Positions 8,175 through 15,751 of a stretch of DNA of 38,761 nt are shown in pieces. How positions within the stretch are numbered: the first letter of the stretch is position 1; each line of letters opens with the position of its first letter. The DNA is from Parvularcula sp964484475 (lineage in GTDB: Bacteria; Pseudomonadota; Alphaproteobacteria; Caulobacterales; Parvularculaceae). The notes beneath the pieces were generated by a model, which ran no database searches, was not told the DNA's origin, and saw only the letters and a program-made list of their open reading frames with translations. The stretch spans positions 1 to 38,761 of the forward strand of contig CAZAFU010000012.1 in assembly GCA_964484475.1 (NCBI GenBank), read 5' to 3'. The translations under genes were made by a program, and so were the position numbers.

Positions 8175-9029
8175 TTACTGACTGATTCCAAACAGAAGAT
8201 CACCTGATTGTGCAACGTTGGCGTGCACGGACACAGTGATGCGGCGGTTGCGCGGGTCTTCCGGGCGCGAGGGGACGAAAGGTTCGCGTGCGGCACGTCC
8301 CTCGACGGCCTCGATCCTGTCGGTCTGAAGACCCGCGGTCTCCATCACCCGGCGGGCGGCGTTCGCCCGCTCGGTGGACAGTTCCCAGTTGCCGCGCTGG
8401 TCGCGCTGGAAAGGCTGGGCATCGGTATGCCCTGCGATCCTGACGACATTGGGCACGGTGCGGAGAACCTCGCCAAGCGCGGAGAAGATCTGCGTGGCCT
8501 CGTCATTGAGCCCGGACTGGCCCTTCGCGAACATGGAGAAGCCGCGGTCGTCGTGGATCTGGATCAGGACGGCGTCGGCTGTCCGCTCCACATAGATCAC
8601 GTCGTTGAGGCCGAGCGGATCGACCCGCTGTTCGAGGGCGATACGGAGTTTCTGTTCCAGCGCGGCAAGACCGTTGTCGGCGCCGCTGTCGCCCGAACCG
8701 ATCGAGATGTCGTCGAGCTTGGAGGGACCGGTCTCGGTCATGGTTTCCATGGCCGAGCCCATGGGCAGGGGCTCCTGGCTTTCGGCGCGGTCATTGGTCT
8801 GCACGCCCGACGAGTCGTTGGCCTTGCCCGACAGGACACCTTCCGTACCCGATTTCTCTCGACTGATGGAAATCGGGTTGAAGTAGTCGGCGAGCAGGTC
8901 CCGCTCCGCATCCGAAGCGGTGTTGGCAAGCCAGAGGATGAGAAAGAAGGCCATCATCGCGGTGGTGAAGTCCGCATAGACCATTTTCCAGATGCCTGTG
9001 TTGGCGCCGTCCTCTGATGCTTTGGCCAT
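8175..9029 (-). CDS. motB: Flagellar stator protein MotB
   Basis: MotB anchors the stator to peptidoglycan and carries the proton-binding Asp. The 284-aa protein has one N-terminal membrane helix starting MVYADFTTAMMAFFLILWLA, where Asp20 corresponds to the essential Asp32 of E. coli MotB. A plug and linker region follows to about residue 140. The OmpA-like peptidoglycan-binding domain covers about 160-275 and includes IAGHTDAQPF, LSTERANAARRVME and RNRRITVSV. It lies 30 bp downstream of motA. Nothing marks it as a sodium-type stator, but ion use cannot be settled from sequence by eye. Confidence 0.95.
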   Translation of the reverse strand: MAKASEDGANTGIWKMVYADFTTAMMAFFLILWLANTASDAERDLLADYFNPISISREKSGTEGVLSGKANDSSGVQTNDRAESQEPLPMGSAMETMTETGPSKLDDISIGSGDSGADNGLAALEQKLRIALEQRVDPLGLNDVIYVERTADAVLIQIHDDRGFSMFAKGQSGLNDEATQIFSALGEVLRTVPNVVRIAGHTDAQPFQRDQRGNWELSTERANAARRVMETAGLQTDRIEAVEGRAAREPFVPSRPEDPRNRRITVSVHANVAQSGDLLFGISQ

Positions 9030-9059
9030 GACCTGGTTCTTTCCGGTAGGAGTTCGGTG

Positions 9060-9938
9060 TTACGCGTTGTCGGCAGCCGCGGCGCGGATCGCTTCGGAGG
9101 TGGCCTTCTCGACAGCGTCGAAGGAAGGCTGGACCTCGTCGAGGAGAACCTTGCGCGAATACTCGACGGCGATCTGCGGCGGGTAGCCGTGCAGGAAGGC
9201 GACGAGACCCGACTTGATGCAGCTGTAATAGTTGACCATCTCGTCACGGCGGGCGGCCATCAGGGCACCGAGGGGCATGACGATCGAGTAGGCGAGAAGA
9301 ACGCCCAGGAAGGTGCCGCAAAGGGCGCCGGCGATCATCTTGCCGAGAATTTCGGTCGCCTGGTTCACATAGGCCATCGCCTTGATGATGCCGAGGACCG
9401 CGGCCACGATACCGAAGGCGGGCAGCGCCTCGCCGACGGAGTTCAGCGCACTGACGGGACGGGAAAGGTCCTTCGTGATCGTATGGATCTCTTCGTCCAT
9501 CAGGCTCTCGAGCTCCTTGGGATCTTCGGCTCCGAGGGAGATCAGGCGGAGATAGTCGCAGATGAAGGCGACCGAGCGCTTGTTCTCGAGAGCGCGCGGA
9601 TATTTCTTGAAGATCGCGCTTTCGTAAGGATGCTCGATGTCGTTCTCGAGGCTCATCACGCCCTTCGACTTGCCCTCGCGGAAGAGAGTGAAGAGAAGCG
9701 AGAGAAGCTCGAGGTAGTCCTCGTCCTTCAGGCTGTCGCCCTTGACCGAACTCCAGAGGGTGGAGCCTGTCTTGAAGATGACGTCCTTCGGGTTGGAAAT
9801 GACGAAGGCACCGATGGCGGAGCCGACGATGATGACGATCTCGTAGGGCTGCCAGAGGACCGAGAGCTTTCCGCCCACGCCCATGTAGCCTCCGATCACG
9901 GAGAGAATGACGATGATAATTCCGACGCCGAACTTCAT
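9060..9938 (-). CDS. motA: Flagellar stator protein MotA
   Basis: MotA forms the stator ring that pushes on FliG. The 292-aa protein has four predicted membrane helices: about 3-22, 33-50, 168-190 and 200-220. The cytoplasmic loop has the conserved LFREGKSKG with the charged Arg-Glu pair, and the proline sites LPAFGIVAAVLG and VMPLGAL match the functionally important prolines of the family. The start ATG overlaps the stop of the upstream exported repeat-protein gene as ATGA, showing translational coupling, and motB follows 30 bp later. Length is typical of the alphaproteobacterial MotA type. Confidence 0.96.
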   Translation of the reverse strand: MKFGVGIIIVILSVIGGYMGVGGKLSVLWQPYEIVIIVGSAIGAFVISNPKDVIFKTGSTLWSSVKGDSLKDEDYLELLSLLFTLFREGKSKGVMSLENDIEHPYESAIFKKYPRALENKRSVAFICDYLRLISLGAEDPKELESLMDEEIHTITKDLSRPVSALNSVGEALPAFGIVAAVLGIIKAMAYVNQATEILGKMIAGALCGTFLGVLLAYSIVMPLGALMAARRDEMVNYYSCIKSGLVAFLHGYPPQIAVEYSRKVLLDEVQPSFDAVEKATSEAIRAAAADNA

Positions 9939-11626
9939 AGTGCTTGCTCGTTTTCAGACTGGACGCCTTCCCCTGCCGAGGCCGGGCCAGACGAGGATTT
10001 TCCATCACCATGCCCCATCGGGGTTAAAGTGACGGCTAAGTCCGCAACCTTTGCGCTAGTCTCCAGCAGAGGACGCAAATCCGATGCATGGTAAACGGAA
10101 GGTTGCGGTGCGGACGACAATGCCTTGAGACGGGGGTCCTCGGGTTGTGTTTCGCTTTCGGCGAGGCGGCTTCCCGTGGCGAGATAGGCGGCGGTGGGCT
10201 CTTTCCAGCCCGATGGGGTCTCGCCCGTCAGGAGCCGCGCCTGCTTGTAGAGGCCATAGGCTCCCTCGCGCCAGGCCCGCTCCTCGACGATCGCGATCAC
10301 GTCCGGTTCGGGGTAGGCAAGAAGAACCGCCTTGAGATCCTCGATCTCCGCGGCGTGGGCGGCGAGTTTGTGGAAGGTCCTGGCGTCGCGGTCCGTAAGC
10401 TCGCGTTCCTCGATCGCGCCGAGATAGATGCGTGCGGCCGTCCGGTCACCGAACCCGACCGAAAGGTCCGCGGCCCGAAGAAGCGCGTCATCGCCACCGG
10501 CCGCCTTGATCTCCTGCGCCTCGACGCCGCTGATCAGTTCCTCGGCACCGGCGAGAAGCCCAGCTTCCGCGAGAATTTCGGAAAGCGACAGGTCACCCAT
10601 CCAGAATTTCGTCTTCGGTCCGATCAGTGGCCGGACGAAGCCGTAGACATCCATGAGGTCGCCGATGGTCGAGGCCTGGGTGCGGCGCACGAAGAGGTCT
10701 TCCGCAGTCGAGCGCATGCGCTCCTCGGCCTCGGCCACGATCTCCTCGGGGCCGTTGGAACCGGCAAGACCGGCCAGAAGCCTGAGGGACTGTGCCAGCT
10801 GGCCATCGAAATAATAGGCTCTCGCCAGCGCCAGCGTGATGCCGGCACCGAGGTTTTCGCCCCGCCAGATGGTGACGAGCTCGCGCAGGACGACGACGGC
10901 TTCTTCGGTCTTGAGGTGCCCGGTCCGCCACATCAGGGCGATCTTGCGCAGCTCGGCCTCGGCCTGGAGCCGGTCATTGCCGAGGGAGATCGCCTCTTCG
11001 TAAAGGGCCACGGCCTCGTCCACCGTACCGAAGCGCTCTATGACCCGGCCCCGGACCAAGGCCGCCTTGGCCCGTTCGTCGGGACCGTCGGCGATGGCCT
11101 GCAGCATGGTCGCAAGGGCCAGCGCCGCGCGGCTGTCCCCTTCGGCGAGCAGCGCCCCCGCAAGATCGGAAGCATAGCGGCTCCTGACCCACGGCGGCAG
11201 GGAGGCGAAGAGGTTGACCGCGATATTGCGGGTACGGACGTTGGAACTCTGAAGGCCATTCTCGCCGCTCGCGATAAGGAGCCAGAGAACAGCTTCGTCC
11301 GTTCCTTCCTGCGCTTCGACTTCGAAGAACTGGAACGCGGTCTCGTCCTTCTTCACCATCAATTCGAGGAAGCGTTTGAGCCGCTGGCGTTCAAGATCCA
11401 TCCGCGGCCCGATCCGGGGGAGGGCCTCCTCGAGGAAACCCGCGCCGACGAGACAGGAGAGATCTTCCTCCGAGCCCCGTTTCAGGCGGTCGACGAAGCT
11501 GCTTCCCTCTTCATAGCCGCAGGCCCAGTCGACGCCATAGGCACTCTTCTGTGCCATCGCCGACGGGAGCGTCAGGATAGGAAGCACGCCGATCATCGCG
11601 GCGAGGGTCGTTGTCAGCCTACGCAT
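9935..11626 (-). CDS. Exported helical-repeat (TPR-like) protein coupled to motA, possible MotC counterpart
   Basis: This 563-aa protein begins with a Sec signal peptide (positive MRR, hydrophobic core, cleavage near AMAQ). The rest, to about residue 490, is almost all alpha-helical with repeated Ala/Leu/Glu helices of TPR or HEAT type, such as ALVRGRVIERFGTVDEAVAL and ITLALARAYYFDGQLAQSLR. The last ~70 residues are low in complexity and probably disordered. Its stop overlaps the motA start by 4 bp, so a role in the motor is likely. In rhizobia the periplasmic motor protein MotC is also an exported helical-repeat protein that works with MotB and needs the chaperone MotE. A MotE-like gene is at 15752-16471. 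I see only loose similarity to MotC, so this is an inference. It is the first gene of its operon. Confidence 0.75.
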   Translation of the reverse strand: MRRLTTTLAAMIGVLPILTLPSAMAQKSAYGVDWACGYEEGSSFVDRLKRGSEEDLSCLVGAGFLEEALPRIGPRMDLERQRLKRFLELMVKKDETAFQFFEVEAQEGTDEAVLWLLIASGENGLQSSNVRTRNIAVNLFASLPPWVRSRYASDLAGALLAEGDSRAALALATMLQAIADGPDERAKAALVRGRVIERFGTVDEAVALYEEAISLGNDRLQAEAELRKIALMWRTGHLKTEEAVVVLRELVTIWRGENLGAGITLALARAYYFDGQLAQSLRLLAGLAGSNGPEEIVAEAEERMRSTAEDLFVRRTQASTIGDLMDVYGFVRPLIGPKTKFWMGDLSLSEILAEAGLLAGAEELISGVEAQEIKAAGGDDALLRAADLSVGFGDRTAARIYLGAIEERELTDRDARTFHKLAAHAAEIEDLKAVLLAYPEPDVIAIVEERAWREGAYGLYKQARLLTGETPSGWKEPTAAYLATGSRLAESETQPEDPRLKALSSAPQPSVYHASDLRPLLETSAKVADLAVTLTPMGHGDGKSSSGPASAGEGVQSENEQAL

Positions 11627-11750
11627 CGCTGTTCCTCGAAATCCGGGTTTAAACTGACCGCTCTAGTTTAATCCTGCGTTTCGCAAGGTTCTGCGGTTCA
11701 CCCGCCCCTCCGGTGGAGGCTTCAGGACCCGATCAAGAGGATGAAGACCC
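11627..11750. promoter_or_regulatory. Divergent regulatory region with a flagellar dyad (motA operon / flgF operon)
   Basis: This 124-bp gap separates two divergent motility operons. It holds the perfect inverted repeat TTAAACT (11649-11655) / AGTTTAA (11665-11671) with a 9-nt spacer. The left arm is part of the palindrome GTTTAAAC at 11647-11654. The dyad is placed to serve both operons. A purine-rich CAAGAGG at 11734-11740 is the likely ribosome-binding site for the TTG start of flgF at 11751. Confidence 0.6.
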
Positions 11751-12491
11751 TTGGATACGAGCCTTTACGTCAATCTTTCGTATCAAAGCTCGCTGGACCG
11801 GCGGCTTGAGCTGGTCGCGAACAACATCGCGAACCTCAACACCACGGGTTTCAAGGCCGAGCGGGCCATGTTCGACGACGCGTCGTTCAAGGCTGGTCCC
11901 GCCGCGGACGTCTCCTTCGTGATCGACCGGGCATCCTATACGGACTTCAAGACAGGATCGGTCACCCAGACCGGCAACCAGCTGGATATCGCTGTCGTTG
12001 GTGACGGCTGGATCTCGGTCGAGACCGACGAAGGCATCCGCTACACCCGGGACGGCCGCATGACGATCAATGCGCAGGGCGAGCTTTCCGCGCTGGACGG
12101 CGGCGCGATCCTCGACCGCCAGGGCGGCCGCATCCAGATTCCGCAGGAAGCCAATAACGTCGCGATCAGCCGCGCTGGCCAGGTCTCGGTGCAGATCCAG
12201 GGCGAACCCCTGCCCATCGAGCTCGGCGAGATCGGCATCTTCGAATTCGCCGACCCCCAGAACCTCATTCGCGAGGCCGACGGCCGCTTCAACGCCGACG
12301 GGCTGAACGCGCAGGTCGCGGAAGACAGCCGCGTGCAGCAATTCGCCATCGAAAGCTCGAACATCAATCCGATCAAGGAAATCATCGAGCTGATGGAGCT
12401 GAGCCGGGCCTACAGCCAGACCGCCGGCAGCTCGCAGGACATTCACGACCAGAAAAAAGACAGCATCAAGCGTCTCGGATCCAACAAGTAG
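11751..12491 (+). CDS. flgF: Flagellar basal-body rod protein FlgF
   Basis: FlgF is a proximal/distal rod component. The 246-aa protein begins DTSLYVNLSYQSSLDRRLEL, then VANNIANLNTTGFKAER, the rod-protein signature. The C-terminal element NINPIKEIIELMELSRAYSQ is also characteristic. Length fits FlgF. The start is a TTG codon: the nearby ATG at 11741 is out of frame, and starting at TTG gives the family-typical short N-terminus, with CAAGAGG about 10 bases upstream. It leads the plus-strand flgF-flgG-flgA-flgH-fliL-like operon, with flgG 24 bp downstream. Confidence 0.95.
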   Translation: MDTSLYVNLSYQSSLDRRLELVANNIANLNTTGFKAERAMFDDASFKAGPAADVSFVIDRASYTDFKTGSVTQTGNQLDIAVVGDGWISVETDEGIRYTRDGRMTINAQGELSALDGGAILDRQGGRIQIPQEANNVAISRAGQVSVQIQGEPLPIELGEIGIFEFADPQNLIREADGRFNADGLNAQVAEDSRVQQFAIESSNINPIKEIIELMELSRAYSQTAGSSQDIHDQKKDSIKRLGSNK

Positions 12492-12515
12492 GCGACGAGC
12501 TAAGGAGACATACCC

Positions 12516-13301
12516 ATGCGAATTCTTGAAATCGCCGCCACCGGCATGATGGCCCAGCAGACGAACGTCGAAGTCATCTCGAACAACATCGCGAACATCA
12601 ACACCACCGCGTTCAAGCGCGGCCGTGCCGAGTTCTCCGACCTGCTCTACCAGAGCCAGCAGCGCTCGGGCACCTTCTCCTCAGATGCCGGAACGATCGT
12701 TCCCGTCGGCGTGCAGATCGGCCTCGGTGTCAAGCCGACCGCCGTGGCCCGCATCAACGAGCAGGGCTCCTTGCAGCAGACCGGCAACCAGCTCGACCTC
12801 GCGCTTCAGGGTCGCGGCTACTTCATCGTCCGGATGCCCGACGGCACACAGTCCTACACCCGCACCGGCACCTTCCAGCTCTCACCCGAAGGCGCGATCG
12901 TGACCCCCGAGGGTTTCGAGGTGGAGCCCGGCATCACGCTGCCCCCGCAGGTTTCGGACATCCAGGTCAACCGCTCGGGCGAGGTCTTCGCCTTCGTGCC
13001 GGGTGAGGACCAGCCCCAGCTCGCAGGCCGGTTCCAGCTGGCCACCTTCATCAACGAAGCCGGTCTCGAGGCGCAGGGCGACAACCTCTTCCGTGAGACC
13101 GCAGCTTCCGGCCAGCCCTTCCTCGGGCTTCCCGACCAGGAAGGCGTCGGCATGATCCGCCAGGGCTATGTCGAGAACTCGAATGTCAACGTGGTCGAGG
13201 AAGTGACCGATCTCATCTCTGCCCAGAGGGCCTACGAGATGAACGCCAAGGTCATCGAAACCGCCGACCAGATGTCTCAACGCATCGCCAACATGAGGTA
13301 A
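12516..13301 (+). CDS. flgG: Flagellar distal rod protein FlgG
   Basis: FlgG forms the distal rod. The 261-aa length is exactly usual for FlgG. The N-terminus IAATGMMAQQTNVEVISNNI leads into ANINTTAFKRGRAEFSDLLY, a near-textbook FlgG pattern, and the C-terminus contains NVNVVEEVTDLISAQRAYEM followed by NAKVIETADQM. A good ribosome-binding site (AAGGAG) precedes the ATG. It lies between flgF and flgA in the same operon. No anomalies are seen. Confidence 0.97.
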   Translation: MRILEIAATGMMAQQTNVEVISNNIANINTTAFKRGRAEFSDLLYQSQQRSGTFSSDAGTIVPVGVQIGLGVKPTAVARINEQGSLQQTGNQLDLALQGRGYFIVRMPDGTQSYTRTGTFQLSPEGAIVTPEGFEVEPGITLPPQVSDIQVNRSGEVFAFVPGEDQPQLAGRFQLATFINEAGLEAQGDNLFRETAASGQPFLGLPDQEGVGMIRQGYVENSNVNVVEEVTDLISAQRAYEMNAKVIETADQMSQRIANMR

Positions 13302-13306
13302 CCCGG

Positions 13307-13957
13307 ATGATCCGGACGCTTCTTCTTTCGGTTCTTGCCGCTCTTGGCGTGGCTTCGGCTGCGACCGGGGGCGGGTTGGACATGAGGGTGGCCGAGGCGC
13401 TGCGTGCGGCGAGCCTTCTGCCCTATGATGCGCAGATCACCATCTCCCGCCTGACACCCGTGCGCGGGGCGGTGGAAACGGTGGAGATCGCGCGCTTCGA
13501 TCCGAAGACCGGCTATTTCGACGCGATCATCGGTCATGGCCAGGTGCGCAAGACGATCGAGGGCCGGGCGGATGTCCGCATCCCCGTGGTCGTCGCCCGC
13601 CAGATCCTGCGCCGCGAGCAGCCCATCACCATGTCCGATCTCGAGGTCAGGCACGTTCCGATGGCCCAGGTCCCGCCGACGGCCTATACCGTCCCGCAGG
13701 ATCTCGAGGGTCTCGCTGTCCGCCGCTCACTGCCTGCCGGCCGCCCCATCCGGCAGGATGATGTCGGCGCCCCGGTGGTGATGCGGAAGAACGCTGCGAT
13801 CACGCTCATCTACGAGAAGGCCGGCCTCGAACTGACAGCCAGCGGACGTGCCCTCGACGAGGGCGCCGTGGGTGAAAACGTCCGGGTCATGCTGGATTCA
13901 GGCGGCACGATCGTGCGCGGCGAGGTCGCGGCCCCCAATCGTGTCTTGGTGCATTAG
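13307..13957 (+). CDS. flgA: P-ring assembly chaperone FlgA
   Basis: FlgA is the periplasmic chaperone needed for assembly of the FlgI P-ring. The 216-aa protein has a Sec signal peptide (about residues 1-19, TLLLSVLAALGVASA) and a C-terminal SAF/ChapFlgA domain. Recognisable pieces are ARQILRREQPITMSDLEVRH, AVRRSLPAGRPIRQDDVGAP and VVMRKNAAITLIYEKAGLEL, with a closing VRVMLDSGGTIVRGEV. It begins 5 bp after flgG and is followed 25 bp later by flgH. FlgA genes are diverged, but the C-terminal pattern is clear. Confidence 0.94.
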   Translation: MIRTLLLSVLAALGVASAATGGGLDMRVAEALRAASLLPYDAQITISRLTPVRGAVETVEIARFDPKTGYFDAIIGHGQVRKTIEGRADVRIPVVVARQILRREQPITMSDLEVRHVPMAQVPPTAYTVPQDLEGLAVRRSLPAGRPIRQDDVGAPVVMRKNAAITLIYEKAGLELTASGRALDEGAVGENVRVMLDSGGTIVRGEVAAPNRVLVH

Positions 13958-13982
13958 GCATCGGAAAAGGAAGTTGAGAACC

Positions 13983-14708
13983 ATGCGGATGAAGCCCATT
14001 CTCGTGACCTGTGCGGCGCTGAGCCTCAGCGCCTGCGCGTCCATAGGCGACAGCATCAACGGGCCGGAACTCTCCGACGTCTCCAACCCCGAATACATGG
14101 AAGAAGCCAGGGTCGTCCGTATGCCGCTGCCCGAAGGCATGTCGCGCATGTCCTCGCCCAATTCCCTCTGGGAAGCGAACAAGCGCAGCTTCTTCCGTGA
14201 CCAGCGGGCCCGGAATGTCGGCGACATCCTCACCGTCCTGATCGACATCGAAGATAATGCACGCCTGAGGAATTCCACGAGGCGGGCCCGGCAGACCGAG
14301 AACGAGTTCGAGGCACCGACTCTCTTCGGCCTCATCGAGGGGCTCGAGAACGCACTGCCCGAGGAATTCACGCCGAATGCGGAGCTTGAAAGCGGCTCCC
14401 AGACCCGGGGCGAGGGCGAGATCAACCGTGGCGAATCGATCAATCTCAGGATTGCGGCCGTGGTCACCGACCGCCTGCCGAACGGCAACTTCGTCATTGC
14501 GGGCCGCCAGGAAGTGCGCGTCAACTCTGAGCTCCGTGAGCTGAGGATCGCCGGCGTCATCCGCCCGGAGGACATCTCCAACGAGAACGCGATCGACTAC
14601 TTCAAGATCGCGGAGGCCCGGATCGCCTATGGCGGGCGCGGGACCATCTCCCGGGTCCAGGAGCCGCGCTACGGCCAGAAATTCTACGAATTCGTCGTCC
14701 CGTTCTGA
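13983..14708 (+). CDS. flgH: Flagellar L-ring lipoprotein FlgH
   Basis: FlgH forms the outer-membrane L-ring. The 241-aa protein starts with a lipoprotein signal peptide whose lipobox is LSAC (Cys18). Family landmarks are SLWEANKRSFFRDQRARNVG, DILTVLIDIEDNA, the TRGEGEINRGESINLRIAAV region, LPNGNFVIAGRQEVRVNSE and LRIAGVIRPEDI. The open frame extends upstream to 13848, but the ATG at 13983 is right because it gives the signal peptide and is preceded by AAAGGAAG. It lies between flgA and the FliL-like gene. Confidence 0.97.
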   Translation: MRMKPILVTCAALSLSACASIGDSINGPELSDVSNPEYMEEARVVRMPLPEGMSRMSSPNSLWEANKRSFFRDQRARNVGDILTVLIDIEDNARLRNSTRRARQTENEFEAPTLFGLIEGLENALPEEFTPNAELESGSQTRGEGEINRGESINLRIAAVVTDRLPNGNFVIAGRQEVRVNSELRELRIAGVIRPEDISNENAIDYFKIAEARIAYGGRGTISRVQEPRYGQKFYEFVVPF

Positions 14709-14729
14709 TCGATCGGAGAAGAGAGCACC

Positions 14730-15185
14730 ATGCCCAAACCCGTCATTCTCCTGATCCTGATGGCCGTCTTCGGGGGCTCGGGCTACGCGCTCGGCGAGAT
14801 CTCCAAGACAACCGCCGACCAGCGCAAGACCGGAGCGGAGAACCAGAGCTCCATCGTCTTCAATGCGGGGCAGTTCACGATCCCCCTGTTCGAGGACGGA
14901 CGGGTTCCCTTCTTCCTCCTCGCCGAGGTGAATATCGAGGTGAGGACCTATGACGAGGTCTCGCTCCTCTCGGCCAACAAGCCGGCCGTGCGTGCGGCGG
15001 TGCTCGAGACCTTCTTCGAGCTCGAACGCCGCGGTGAGATCAAGCCCGACACGATCAAGCCCGAGGTGATCCAGAAGGCGATCAAGGAAGACCTCGAAGC
15101 GACCTTCGCCGTGAACAACATCTCCGGCGTCCTCCTCAACCGTCTCCTCATCCAGGAAGCCGGCGGCCGCCTCAAGCGCAGCTAG
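14730..15185 (+). CDS. FliL-family protein (second copy, after flgH)
   Basis: This 151-aa protein has an N-terminal membrane anchor or signal (about 4-22) and a periplasmic domain. The layout of that domain is FliL-like: a strand region FFLLAEVNIEVRTYDEVSLL, a helix with KPAVRAAVLETFFELERRGE, and a terminal helix and strand ISGVLLNRLLIQEAG. FliL proteins surround the stator and tune torque. In rhizobial clusters fliL lies directly after flgH, exactly as here. A second, more canonical fliL is at 17472-17987. The two share little sequence, so I leave the symbol open. It is the last gene of the flgF operon and is followed by a terminator. Confidence 0.75.
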   Translation: MPKPVILLILMAVFGGSGYALGEISKTTADQRKTGAENQSSIVFNAGQFTIPLFEDGRVPFFLLAEVNIEVRTYDEVSLLSANKPAVRAAVLETFFELERRGEIKPDTIKPEVIQKAIKEDLEATFAVNNISGVLLNRLLIQEAGGRLKRS

Positions 15186-15210
15186 CCGGGCGCCTTCGTC
15201 CGCAACCCGG

Positions 15211-15233
15211 CCCTTCCCGCACCCGGGAGGGCT
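15211..15233 (+). terminator. Terminator after the flgF-flgG-flgA-flgH-fliL-like operon
   Basis: A nine-pair GC stem with one bulged T (15211-15220 with 15225-15233) closes a four-base loop and is followed by TCTTGTC. It starts 26 bp after the last stop codon of the operon. The T tract is poor. Confidence 0.65.
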
Positions 15234-15254
15234 CTTGTCATGGCGTGGTTCCGA

Positions 15255-15614
15255 CTAGCAGTTCTGCAACTCGAGCCTGAGGCGGGTCCCGCCGTCGGAA
15301 TGCCAGCTCGTTCTTGCGCCGGCCTTCCCGCCATTCTCGCCGGGTGCGTATCTCAGGCTGTTGGTCGCGAATTCCGCGCAGCTCCGGCCGAGAGGGCCAG
15401 CCATACCGGCGTTGCAGGTGATCGCCTCGGCACTGGCCTCGAGCCCGGTATCCCGCTGCACCGCGTCATGCAGCAACAGGACGGCCGCAAGACCAGACCG
15501 CCGACGAGATCTGTCTTGCCGTCCTGCCTGACCGGGCTCGGGGACCGCCTTCTCGAGGACTTCATCAAGGTCGCCGGACCGAAATCGGCAAGCGCGTGCT
15601 GCCGGCGCCTCCAT
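15255..15614 (-). CDS. Possible remnant or short HWE-type histidine kinase ATPase domain
   Basis: This 119-aa frame has high third-position GC from about codon 45 onward. Its C-terminal third resembles the N-box region of HWE/HisKA_2 kinases: CAEFATNSLRYAP matches the HELxTNxxKYG pattern with Glu81 and Asn85 kept but His replaced by Cys, and TSWHSDGGTRLRLEL follows as the next strand does in that family. It stops before the G-box, so it cannot be a full kinase. No dimerisation helix with a phosphorylatable His is evident. It may be a decayed gene or a small protein with a kinase-like fold. The start is uncertain. It lies between convergent terminators of two flagellar operons, which fits a leftover insertion or a lone gene. 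Confidence 0.35.
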   Translation of the reverse strand: MEAPAARACRFRSGDLDEVLEKAVPEPGQAGRQDRSRRRSGLAAVLLLHDAVQRDTGLEASAEAITCNAGMAGPLGRSCAEFATNSLRYAPGENGGKAGARTSWHSDGGTRLRLELQNC

Positions 15615-15685
15615 TCTGCATCCGTGGTCATGCCGGCACCGACCCTCCAACAAGATCAGTTCCTTGCATGATTGATGCACATCTG

Positions 15686-15715
15686 CCTGCCGGGGCCATG
15701 GGAAACCCCGGCAGG
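15686..15715 (-). terminator. Hairpin after the fliL-fliM-motE-like operon
   Basis: A perfect 10-bp inverted repeat (CCTGCCGGGG at 15686-15695, CCCCGGCAGG at 15706-15715) encloses a 10-nt loop. It lies 36 bp past the stop of the motE-like gene. No T run follows, so it may act as a processing or attenuation stem, but its position suits a transcript end. Confidence 0.65.
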
Positions 15716-15751
15716 GGACCTCCAGCACGGTTTCCGGACGAGGCTTCGAGC

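Noticed and set aside
10088..11671. 527-aa open frame on the plus strand
   Set aside because: It lies wholly opposite the exported repeat protein and motA start. Its translation is Arg/Gly/Asp-rich without domains, typical of antisense shadows in GC-rich DNA.
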